In this document: in pieces, positions 7,918-15,407 of the stretch
Layout of the letters: each line of letters opens with the position of its first letter
Position numbering within the stretch: position 1 is the first letter of the stretch
Assembly: GCF_018614075.1 (NCBI RefSeq)
Contig: NZ_JAGGOZ010000065.1
Span: 21,481-66,795, forward strand
Source: Streptomyces sp. ISL-94
GTDB taxonomy: Bacteria > Actinomycetota > Actinomycetes > Streptomycetales > Streptomycetaceae
Length of the DNA stretch: 45,315 nt
Direction of reading: 5' to 3'
Translations under genes and position numbers: made by a program
Notes under the pieces: model-generated
Database searches by the model: none
What the model was told of the DNA's origin: nothing
What the model saw: only the letters and a program-made list of their open reading frames with translations

Positions 7918-8187
7918 ATGGACGACAGGATGCTCCGGCGCCGGGTCTACGGCGCCGACCACGACGACCCCGACCCGGGCCCGCGCCCCGGCCACGTCTA
8001 CGGCGAACTCGTGGGCGGCCCCCTCGACGGGCTCCTCCTCGACATCACCGGCTGGAGCGCCCCGCAGCTCGCCGAGGAGGCCAGGCTCCCCACGGAGATA
8101 GGGCGCTACGGAGCGGGCGGCCGCGCCCACTACCGCCGCCGACCGGGTGATCCGGGGCGCTGGGACTGGACCGGCGACAGCCGCTGA
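7918..8187 (+). CDS. Hypothetical protein, 89 aa
   Basis: A small acidic-then-basic protein with the phrase YGELVGGPLDGLLLDITGW in the middle and an Arg/Tyr-rich end. I do not recognise it. It has no membrane segment or signal peptide. The ATG at 7918 is used here, but a GGAGG at 7877-7881 is better placed for a TTG at 7888 or GTG at 7894 in the same frame, so the N-terminus could be 8-10 residues longer. It is divergent from the thioredoxin-like gene and sits next to a truncated sigma-factor gene. Confidence 0.55.
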   Translation: MDDRMLRRRVYGADHDDPDPGPRPGHVYGELVGGPLDGLLLDITGWSAPQLAEEARLPTEIGRYGAGGRAHYRRRPGDPGRWDWTGDSR

Positions 8188-8191
8188 CCGG

Positions 8192-8219
8192 CCCCGGGCC
8201 CCCCGTCCCCGGGCCCCCC
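8192..8219. repeat. 13-bp direct repeat at the edge of the sigma-factor fragment
   Basis: CCCCGGGCCCCCC occurs at 8192-8204 and 8207-8219. It lies exactly where the sigma-factor homology starts, so it may mark the junction of the deletion that removed the front of that gene. Confidence 0.65.
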
Positions 8220-8475
8220 CTCGCCGGTGGTGGAACTCAACCGGGCGGTCGCCGTCTCCATGGCTCAGGGGCCCGAGGCGGCCCTGCCGCTGGTCGACGC
8301 CCTGGCGGAGGAACCGGCCCTGCGCGCCTACCACCTGCTGCCGAGCGTACGGGGCGACCTGCTCGAACGCCTCGGACGGCCGGCTGAGGCCCGCGCCGAG
8401 TTCGAGCGCGCGGCCGCGCTCACCCGCAACGCCCGCGAGCGCACCCTGCTCCTGCGGCGGGCGTCCGGCCTCTGA
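8218..8475 (+). pseudogene. 3' fragment of an ECF (SigJ-like) sigma factor gene
   Basis: About 85 codons remain. The text PSPVVELNRAVAVSMAQGP, then LVDALAEEPALRAYHLL, then ERLGRPAEARAEFERAAALT is the TPR-like C-terminal extension of large ECF sigma factors (the type with a DUF6596 region). The sigma-2 and sigma-4 domains are missing; homology begins abruptly after a C-rich direct repeat. Without those domains the product cannot work as a sigma factor. The C-terminus is intact and ends normally. Confidence 0.75.
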
Positions 8476-8515
8476 TCCGTGGCGGCCCCGGCCCCGCGCG
8501 GGCCGGGACCCCTGG

Positions 8516-9997
8516 TCATCTGCGGCGGGCGAACGAGGCCACGTCGAGCGGTGTGCCGAGCGGCCGGCGGGGCGCGGTCAGTGCGATGGGGCGCCGGAAC
8601 CCGCCGGAGCGGGCGATCTCCTGGACCGTCAGGCGCAGGGCCTCCTGGAAGTCGCCCATGGTGCGGCGGGCCGCCGGGGTGTCGACGTACAGGGAGTTCA
8701 TGTGCATCCCGGCGGCGTCCCGCTGGAACCACGAGCAGGCCCCGTTGGCGCGCGCCGACCACACATGGGTCGCGGGCCGCCACTGGCCGTGGCGCTCGGC
8801 GCCCGGGCACTTGCGCATGTCGAGGTACGAGAAGAAGTTGACCGGGTACGGCCAGGAGCGGGCGGCGAACTCCTCGGGCGCCAGCAGCTCCCACGCCCGT
8901 ACGAACGGAACGTCGATATGGCCGATCATCTCCGTGAACCCGGCCCGCACCGCGGCCATGACCTGCGCGAAATCCCGCCCTGGGGAAGCGTCGAACTCGA
9001 TGGGCATGGTGTTGACGAACCAGCCCACCGAGTCCGCCCACGTGCCCCGGCCGCGCTCGCTGACCGGCATGAGGCCCCGGTAGACACCGGGCCCGCCGGC
9101 CTCGCGCAGACACACGGCGACAGCGGCCAGCACCCCCATGAAGGGCTTCCCGTCGACCGTCGCACAGGTCTTCTCGAACACCTCGGCATCGGCGGCGTCC
9201 AGCAGCGTCGAGGCCTCGTTGACGATCGGGTACATCCGGCCCGGCTCCACGCCGAGGTCGAGCGGGAAGCGGGGGAAGAACGAGCCGCCCCGGCCGATGA
9301 AGGACTTCCAGTAGTCCAGACGCCCGTCGTCGGCCTCGATGGAGAGGTAGCGCCGCCGCTGCTCGTCTGCGAAGTCGAGGTAGCTGGGGGCGGACGGCAG
9401 TTCGACGTCCTCGCCGCGGCACAGGGCCTCGTACGCGCTCAGCACCTCGTTGACGACGATCGGCATCGACATGCCGTCGCACACGATGTGGTCGAAGGCG
9501 AGGTAGACCGTCGCGGAGTCCTCGCGCAGCACCGCGCCCATGGTGAACAGCGGCCAGGAGAGGGTGTCGATGGACCGCTTGAACCGCTCGACGAGGAAGC
9601 CGCGCAGCAGCTCCGATGTCGCGAAGGTCCCCACCTCCTCGGCATCGAGCGCCAGTTCGGCGGGGTCGAAGGGCTCGCAGGCCAACTCCCCGGCCAGGCG
9701 GCGGAACGCGCACCGCAGCACCTCGTGCCGCTGGACGAAGCCCAGCAGGGCCTGGGCCAGGGCCCGTTCGTCCAGCCGCCCGGCCACCTCGAAGGTGACC
9801 GCCAGCCACGACGCCACGGGATCATCGGCGGCGCGGCTCTCCTCCGCTACGGTGAAGTGCTTGTCCTGGTTGAAGGACGCCCTCCTGCCCGTCGGATCGG
9901 CCGGGCCGTCGGCCCCGGCCGCAGCCGTGGACCGCAACCGCCACTCGACCACCCGGCCGGGTGCCACCTGGTGCATCTCCAGAGGAAATTGCCGCAT
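8516..9997 (-). CDS. Stand-alone condensation-domain protein
   Basis: A 493-residue protein with the fold of nonribosomal peptide synthetase condensation domains, which join acyl donors to amines or alcohols. The catalytic motif HHxxxDG appears as DHIVCDG (His170, Asp174): the second, catalytic His is kept and the first His is Asp. The later core motif SVGWFVNTMPIEF matches the NT-containing motif of the family. No adenylation or carrier domain is attached and no NRPS or PKS gene is in the window. The start at 9997 is supported by AAGGGA upstream. It could be an orphan tailoring acyltransferase working on a carrier-bound or CoA substrate made elsewhere. An ABC exporter ATPase lies upstream on the same strand. 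Confidence 0.87.
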   Translation of the reverse strand: MRQFPLEMHQVAPGRVVEWRLRSTAAAGADGPADPTGRRASFNQDKHFTVAEESRAADDPVASWLAVTFEVAGRLDERALAQALLGFVQRHEVLRCAFRRLAGELACEPFDPAELALDAEEVGTFATSELLRGFLVERFKRSIDTLSWPLFTMGAVLREDSATVYLAFDHIVCDGMSMPIVVNEVLSAYEALCRGEDVELPSAPSYLDFADEQRRRYLSIEADDGRLDYWKSFIGRGGSFFPRFPLDLGVEPGRMYPIVNEASTLLDAADAEVFEKTCATVDGKPFMGVLAAVAVCLREAGGPGVYRGLMPVSERGRGTWADSVGWFVNTMPIEFDASPGRDFAQVMAAVRAGFTEMIGHIDVPFVRAWELLAPEEFAARSWPYPVNFFSYLDMRKCPGAERHGQWRPATHVWSARANGACSWFQRDAAGMHMNSLYVDTPAARRTMGDFQEALRLTVQEIARSGGFRRPIALTAPRRPLGTPLDVASFARRR

Positions 9998-10079
9998 TCC
10001 GTCATCCCTTCGCCCCCGAGTCAACCCCCCAGCCCCTAACGACCCCCGGGCCGGGGAGGTGACGGAACGACTTGCGGGC

Positions 10080-11048
10080 TCAGGATCCTTCGGCCTCCAC
10101 GTCGTCGCGGCGGACCTCGATGTGGTCGGCGGCGAGGTCCACCGCGACGCGGTGCTCCATGCCCAGGGCCTCCAGGAACTTCTGCGGGAGCTGCACGCGG
10201 CCGGTGCGGTCCAGCATCACGTACTCGCGCTCGCTCACCGACTCCGCGCCGTGCTCGTCGGTGACCGTGCGGCGCAGGACCTCACTGCTCGTGCGGCCGT
10301 CGCGGATGGCGACCGTACGGCGGACCTCGCCGGCGACGAGCGGGTCGTGGGTCACGATGACCACCGTCGCGCCGAGGTCCCGGTTCACCGTGCGGAAGGC
10401 CTCGAAGATCGCGGCGCCGGTCTCGGAGTCCAGCTCCCCGGTGGGTTCGTCGGCCAGCAGCACCCGCGGGTCGTTGGCCATGGCCACGGCGATGGCCACG
10501 CGCTGCTGCCGGCCGCCGGAGAGCGCGGCCGGGCGCCGGTCCGCGAGGCTGGCGATCTCCAGGGCCTCCATGAGCTCCGAGACGCGGGCCGCGCGGCGCC
10601 CGGCCGCGCCCCGGGAGGCGCGCCCCTTCAACTGCATGGGGAGCGCGATGTTCTGGGCCGCCGTCAGGAACGGCAGGAGGTTGCGGGCCGTCTGCTGCCA
10701 CACGAAACCCACCGTCTCGCGGCGGTAGCGCAGCCGGTCCTTGGCGGACATCTCCAGCAGGTCGTAGCCGCCGACGGTGGCGGTGCCGGCCGTGGGGACG
10801 TCCAGGCCGGCCAGGATGTTCAGCAGCGTGGACTTCCCGCTGCCCGAAGCGCCGACCAGCGCCACCAGATCGCCCTGCGCCACGGTCAGTTCGAGCCCCT
10901 GCAGGGCCTGCACCTCGACGCCGCCGGCGCTGAAGATGCGCACCAGGCGGTCGCAGACGATGGCCGTGCCCGCCCCCGTCGTACGGGGTGCTGCGGCGGC
11001 CAGGGCCTGCCGGCGCAGCTCTTCGTAGGTCGGCTGGTCGGTGTTCAC
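10080..11048 (-). CDS. ABC transporter ATPase (LolD/MacB type) with C-terminal AbrB-like domain
   Basis: A 322-residue ATPase that would power an FtsX-type permease. Walker A is GASGSGKS (66-73), the signature LSGGRQQR is at 176-183 and Walker B is VLLADEP (196-202). ALVGASGSGKSTLLNILAGLD is typical of the LolD/MacB group. The ABC fold ends near residue 255; residues 276-314 (YVMLDRTGRVQLPQKFLEAL and onwards) resemble a SpoVT/AbrB swapped-hairpin domain. The GTG start overlaps the stop of the permease gene (GTGA), so they were an operon. The permease partner is truncated, so the transporter may be dead or the ATPase may serve another permease. Confidence 0.88.
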   Translation of the reverse strand: MNTDQPTYEELRRQALAAAAPRTTGAGTAIVCDRLVRIFSAGGVEVQALQGLELTVAQGDLVALVGASGSGKSTLLNILAGLDVPTAGTATVGGYDLLEMSAKDRLRYRRETVGFVWQQTARNLLPFLTAAQNIALPMQLKGRASRGAAGRRAARVSELMEALEIASLADRRPAALSGGRQQRVAIAVAMANDPRVLLADEPTGELDSETGAAIFEAFRTVNRDLGATVVIVTHDPLVAGEVRRTVAIRDGRTSSEVLRRTVTDEHGAESVSEREYVMLDRTGRVQLPQKFLEALGMEHRVAVDLAADHIEVRRDDVEAEGS

Positions 11049-12197
11049 CGCTCGTCTCCCGCTCTCAACTCGGTGGTGATCTGTCTCCGGCCGGATATCG
11101 CCGCCTCCGCGAGGACGACCGCCACGACCAGCGCCTGGGTCAGTACCGGCCGCGCGGCGAGGTCCACCCCGGCCGCGACCGGCGCGCCGACCAGGGCCGA
11201 CAGGTCCACGGCCGGGCCGAGCAGGGCCACGGCGGCCGCCGCGGCCGGCGCGCCGCCGAACGCGGCGACCAGGGTCTGGGGCAGCGCTTCGGTCAGGATC
11301 AGCGCCACGCCCTGGCGCGGCCGCAGCCCCATCGTGCGCAACCGGGCCAGCAGCGCGGCCCGTTCGGGCGCGGCCCGGACCAGCGTCAGCAGGACCGCCA
11401 GCAGGGCGAAGCCGGCGGCCCCCGCGACCGAAGCCCAGAACAGGCGCTGCACCGCATGCTGGAGCGGGTCGGTGGCGAGGTTCGCGACCACGGTGGCACT
11501 GGTCCGCACCTGGTACTTCTCGGCGGCCGCGGCCGGCAGCGCGGCCCGGAGCAGCTCCTCCAGCCGGTCGGCGTCGACCGAACCGGTGGCGAACCACCTG
11601 TTCGGCAGCGCGGACTTGGGCAGCAGCGAGGTCATCGGCCGGGCCGGCAGCACGAGGGTGGCGCCGCCGCGGTCCGGCAGGGCCGGCGTGCCGTCGACCA
11701 CCCCGGCGGCCCTGACCTGGAGGTCCTCACCGCGGATCCGCAGCCGGAAAGGCCGGTCGCCGGGTTCGGCCCCGAGGTCGCCGCTGAACAGCGCGGGCAC
11801 GGGATCGTCGAGGCTGCCCCCGCCCCCGGCGAGCACCGCCGGGTCGAAGCGGCCGCGCCCGGCCGTCCGGGCCAGCTCCGCGTAGGCCGCCGGATCGGCG
11901 ACGACCACCGTGACCTGCCGGGAACCCCGGTCGACGCCGAAGAGGAAGGCGTCCTCCTCCGTCCAGGCGGCCACCGAGGTCCGCACCTCGGGCAGGGCCC
12001 TGGCCGCCCGGATCAGCTCCGCGGGAACGGCCTGGTCCCGGGGAGCGGTGATCTGGGCGTCTCCGCCGCACCGCGTCGACCAAGGCGACCGGGGCGACCA
12101 AGGCGACCGGGGCGACCAGGGCGACCGGGGCGACCGGACCGGCCAGGGCGACCAGGCCGGGCAGTCCGCCGTCCGCTGAAGCGCCACGCCGCGCCGT
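11045..12197 (-). pseudogene. Truncated FtsX-type ABC permease
   Basis: Only the C-terminal part of a permease is present. From about 12055 down the frame reads DQAVPAELIRAARALPEV, a periplasmic domain, then transmembrane segments (LFWASVAGAAGFALLAVLLT, TLVAAFGGAPAAAAAVALLG, VLTQALVVAVVLAEAA). Upstream, in a different frame, lies a hydrophobic stretch GLVALAGPVAPVALVAP built from a 9-bp tandem repeat; the frame changes at about 12060 and a stop occurs at 12198. The expected N-terminal membrane half is absent. The stop overlaps the ATPase start. I read this as a broken gene, although a frame error in the repeat could add to the picture. Confidence 0.7.
12075..12160. repeat. 9-bp tandem repeat in the broken permease gene
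   Basis: Degenerate 9-bp units of the type GGCGACCRR run for about 85 bp. On the plus strand they encode repeated Gly-Asp-Arg/Gln; on the minus strand one frame gives a Val-Ala-Pro-rich hydrophobic run. Expansion by slippage may have produced the frame change in the permease gene. Confidence 0.8.
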
Positions 12198-12266
12198 TCA
12201 CCCGCGCGTGCCGTGTCGCCCGTCCGCTGCGGCGATCGCGCGCGGTGATGACGGAGAGTGGGCCGC

Positions 12267-13178
12267 GTGGATGTGGACGAGGTCATCGACGCCCTGTACG
12301 CGCTGCCCCCGGCGCTGTTCACGGCCGCCCGGGACGAGGCGGCGGCCCGCGCCAAACGGGCCGGGGACCCGGCGGCGGGGAAGCGGATCGCGGGGCTGCG
12401 GCGCCCCACGCTGGCGGCCTGGACGTCGAACACGCTGGTACGGGCGAAGCCGGAGGAGGTCGAGCAGTTCCGCCAGCTCGGACAGGCGCTGAGAGTGGCG
12501 CACCGCACCCTGGACGGGGAGCAGTTGCGCGCCCTGTCCCACCAGCAGCACGTGGTCGTCGGGGCCCTCGCGCTGGAGGCGCAGCGACTGGCCGAGGAGG
12601 CCGGAACGCCGGTCTCCGACACCGTGCGGCGCGAGGTCGGCCAGATGCTGTACGCCGCGCTGGCCGATCCTGAGGCGGCCGACGCGTGGGCCTCCGGCCG
12701 GCTGTCGAAGGCCCCGGCCCCGGTGACGGAGTTCCCCGGCATCGACCCGGACGCCGTGCCGCCCGCACCGCCGCCCGCACCCGCGCCCGTACCGCAGCCT
12801 GAGCCGCCCGTACCGCGGCCCGAACCGGCCGGACGGCGCCCCGACCGCCGGGTGGAGGCCGCCCGCGTCGCCGCCCAGGACGCGGAGTGGGCCGCGACGG
12901 CCCGGGAGGACGAGCTGCGCGTGGCCGAGGAGGCGCGACAGCGGACGGTCGAGGCGGCGGCGGCCGCCGATGCCGAACTGGAGCGCGCCCAGGCCGCCCG
13001 GGACCGCGCGTACGCCGCCGTGGCCGAAGCCGAGGAGCGGCACCGCGAAGCCGGCCGCACGGCCCGGGAGGCCCGCCGCGCCGCCAAGGCCGCGGGCCGC
13101 CGGCTGCGGGCCCTGACGGGCGACGCGGCCGGCGGGACCGAGGGCGGCGGGGACGGCGGGGACGGCGAGGGCGGCTGA
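12267..13178 (+). CDS. Hypothetical protein with C-terminal Ala/Glu/Arg coiled coil
   Basis: About 303 residues. The N-terminal half (DVDEVIDALYALPPALFTAA, then RRPTLAAWTSNTLVR) is a conserved helical domain familiar from unannotated Streptomyces proteins. A Pro-rich linker around 165-195 follows, and then a long Ala/Glu/Arg heptad region (about 200-285) that should form a coiled coil. The tail is Gly/Asp-rich. I chose the GTG at 12267, which has GGAG about 10 bp upstream; the GTG at 12258 is also possible. It is divergent from the broken permease. Function is unknown; the layout suggests a structural or scaffolding protein. Confidence 0.72.
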   Translation: MDVDEVIDALYALPPALFTAARDEAAARAKRAGDPAAGKRIAGLRRPTLAAWTSNTLVRAKPEEVEQFRQLGQALRVAHRTLDGEQLRALSHQQHVVVGALALEAQRLAEEAGTPVSDTVRREVGQMLYAALADPEAADAWASGRLSKAPAPVTEFPGIDPDAVPPAPPPAPAPVPQPEPPVPRPEPAGRRPDRRVEAARVAAQDAEWAATAREDELRVAEEARQRTVEAAAAADAELERAQAARDRAYAAVAEAEERHREAGRTAREARRAAKAAGRRLRALTGDAAGGTEGGGDGGDGEGG

Positions 13179-13184
13179 TGTCCC

Positions 13185-13334
13185 GGCCCGGCCGCGGCTA
13201 CTCGGTGTGCAGCTCCGCTGTCCGGGTCGGCGGCGGGGGTGTCCACGACATCGGGCGGCAGGCCGGGACAGGAGGCCGGCGGCGGCAAGCGGGAGCGCCG
13301 GATTGCCGGCGAGTCCGCACAGGAGGTGGTTCAC
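13185..13334 (-). pseudogene. Frameshifted remnant of a leucine-rich-repeat-variant (LRV-like) protein
   Basis: A GTG at 13334-13332 overlaps the LysR stop (GTGA) and opens with VNHLLCGLAGNPALP, the phrase that begins LRV/HEAT-like Streptomyces repeat proteins. After a frame change the sequence continues as GLPPDVVDTPAADPDSGAAH and RVAAAGPG, which again looks like one such repeat. Nothing longer survives. The assignment is by pattern and modest; the alternative is a short coupled reading frame without function. Confidence 0.4.
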
Positions 13335-14239
13335 GGGCGGGTCCCCTGTCCGGCCGCCGCCGTCAGGGCCTCGGCCAGCGCGCTCGCGTACGGCCGCGGC
13401 CGCCGTCGGCGCGGCAGCAGCACCCCGATGTGCCGGGCGGGGCGCGGAGGTTCGACGCGGACCACCGCCAGCCCGGGCGCCGGTGCCAGCGACACGTGCG
13501 GCACCAGGGAGACCCCGACACCGGCCGCGACCAGCGTCTGTGCGAAGAAGTAGTCGGTGGTCGACGCCCCGACCCGGAGGTCGAAGCCGGCGAGGCCCGC
13601 GTAACGGCGCAGGAACGCCTCCGTCTTGAGACAGCCGAGCACCCAGCGGTCGCCGCCGAGCTCGGCCGGGCTCAGTGAGGCCCGGCCCGCGAGCCGGTGC
13701 CCGGCCGGCAGCACGAGCCACAGCGGATCCTCCATCAGCGGCAGCCAGTCGAGCCCCGGCCGCTCACCCGCCCCCACCGGCGGAGGCCCGTCGAAGTGGT
13801 AGGTCAGGGCGAGGTCGGCCGCGCCGCCGCGCACCATCGGCACGGCGGCCTCCGGCTCGCTCTCCAGCACCGTCAGCTCCACCTCCGGGTGCGCGGCCAC
13901 GAACCGGGACAGCGCCTCGGGCAGCAGATGCCGGCCCCCGCTGGTGAAGGTGGCGACCGTCAGGCGCGGCCGCGGCGCGGTGAGCCGGTCGATCTCGTGG
14001 CGGACCTGGTCCAGTTCGGCGGATATCCTCTCCGCCGCCTCCACCAGCAGCCGCCCCGGCTCGGTCAGCGTGACCCCGCGCGTGCTGCGCACCGCCACCG
14101 GGTGGCCGAGCGTGCGCTCCAGCGAGGCGATGTGCTGGGAGACGGCCGACGGGGTCAGGAGCAGGGCTCCGGCCGCCTTGTTGAAGCTGCCGTGCTCGGC
14201 CACGGCCCGAAGGATGCGCAGCCGCTGCACGTCGATCAT
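13331..14239 (-). CDS. LysR-family transcriptional regulator
   Basis: A 302-residue LysR regulator. The winged helix-turn-helix spans about residues 4-62, with SFNKAAGALLLTPSAVSQHI as the recognition unit. The remainder is the periplasmic-binding-like effector domain (RPRLTVATFTSGGRHLLPEAL onward). The MIDVQRLRILRAVAEHGSF opening is full and normal. It is divergent from the epimerase-like gene at 14311 with a 71-bp gap, the classic LysR arrangement, so that gene is the probable target. The stop overlaps a short remnant reading frame. Confidence 0.93.
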   Translation of the reverse strand: MIDVQRLRILRAVAEHGSFNKAAGALLLTPSAVSQHIASLERTLGHPVAVRSTRGVTLTEPGRLLVEAAERISAELDQVRHEIDRLTAPRPRLTVATFTSGGRHLLPEALSRFVAAHPEVELTVLESEPEAAVPMVRGGAADLALTYHFDGPPPVGAGERPGLDWLPLMEDPLWLVLPAGHRLAGRASLSPAELGGDRWVLGCLKTEAFLRRYAGLAGFDLRVGASTTDYFFAQTLVAAGVGVSLVPHVSLAPAPGLAVVRVEPPRPARHIGVLLPRRRRPRPYASALAEALTAAAGQGTRP

Positions 14240-14310
14240 CGGTTTTCCTTCATACGCGTTCAGTGGATCGTCAGTTCCGCTGGGGACCCTACAGCGGCAG
14301 AGTCGAACGC

Positions 14311-15255
14311 ATGCGAAAGATTCTTGTCATCGGCGGGAGCCGGTACTTCGGAAAGAGCCTGGTCACCAGGGCCCGTGACGCGGGTGACTCGGTCACGGTC
14401 CTCAACCGGGGCTCCACCGCCCCGCCCGCCGGTGTCGGCCACCTCGTCGCCGACCGCGACGACGAGGACCGGCTGCGGGCGGCACTGGGCCCGCGCACCT
14501 TCGACGCCGTCATCGACCAGATCTGCTACACGCCGGACCAGGCGGCCGTCGCCCGGCGCGTGTTCGCCGGACGGACCGGGCGCTACGTCATGACCTCGAC
14601 GATGGAGGTGTACGACCCGGCCACCCTCCCCGGACCGGCGGACCCCCGGCGGCGGGAGCCCGTGGCCGAGGAGTCCCTCGACCCCGTGGCGCTCGCGCAC
14701 CCGCCAGGGCTGCCGTGGCCGGACCGGGCGGAGGCGGAGCGGCTGCTCGGCCCCGCGCGGGCCTATGCGGAGGGGAAGCGGCAGGCCGAGGCCGTCTTCC
14801 TGCGCGAGCCGGCCTTCCCGTACGTCTCCGTACGGACCGCGCACGTCCTGGGCGGCGGGCCGGAGGACTTCACCGGGCGGCTGGCGCACTACGTCGGGCG
14901 GATCGCCGACGGGATCCCGGTCGACGTCCACGAAGCCCCGTACGCCACCTCGTTCATCCACCACGAGGAGATCGCGGAACTCCTGCACTGGGCGGCGGGC
15001 CAGAGCTTCACCGGGCCCCTCAACGCGGCCTCGCACGGGGCGCTGGACGTGACCGCGCTCTGCGAGGCGGTCGCCGAACGGCTCGGGCGGCGGCCGGTGT
15101 ACCGGATCGCCGGGGAGGGCGCCGCCGCCTCGCCCTTCTCCTTCGACCGCGGCTACGCCCTGGACAACGGACGGGCCGCAAGGCTGGGTTTCTGCTTCGG
15201 CCGGATCGCCGACTGGCTGCCCGGGGCGATCACGGAGGTGGCGCAAGTGGCCTGA
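14311..15255 (+). CDS. NAD-dependent epimerase/dehydratase-family protein
   Basis: A 314-residue extended short-chain dehydrogenase. The N-terminal Rossmann motif is KILVIGGSRYFGKSL, with the GGxxxxG spacing. A central YAEGKRQAE supplies the Tyr-x-x-x-Lys pair (Y..GK), with a Ser/Thr-rich strand before it (YVMTSTMEVY). Homologues include sugar-nucleotide epimerases and dehydratases; the substrate cannot be read from the sequence. The ATG at 14311 starts right at the first strand. It is divergently arranged with the LysR regulator, which probably controls it. Confidence 0.88.
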   Translation: MRKILVIGGSRYFGKSLVTRARDAGDSVTVLNRGSTAPPAGVGHLVADRDDEDRLRAALGPRTFDAVIDQICYTPDQAAVARRVFAGRTGRYVMTSTMEVYDPATLPGPADPRRREPVAEESLDPVALAHPPGLPWPDRAEAERLLGPARAYAEGKRQAEAVFLREPAFPYVSVRTAHVLGGGPEDFTGRLAHYVGRIADGIPVDVHEAPYATSFIHHEEIAELLHWAAGQSFTGPLNAASHGALDVTALCEAVAERLGRRPVYRIAGEGAAASPFSFDRGYALDNGRAARLGFCFGRIADWLPGAITEVAQVA

Positions 15256-15407
15256 CGAACCGTCGTTCGAGGCGTCGCCGCGTCCCTGGAGGAGGTCGCC
15301 CCGGCGCGGCCGCGGGGCTGCACGCGGCCGCCCGTGTGAGACCGGGCCCGCCGGTTGGGTAGGGTGCCGGTCGTCGGGTGAGGGATCAGCGGGGGAGACA
15401 TGAGTCG

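Noticed and set aside
10080..10240. AbrB-like segment as a separate gene
   Set aside because: It is in frame with the ATPase with no stop, start or ribosome binding site between, so it is one protein.
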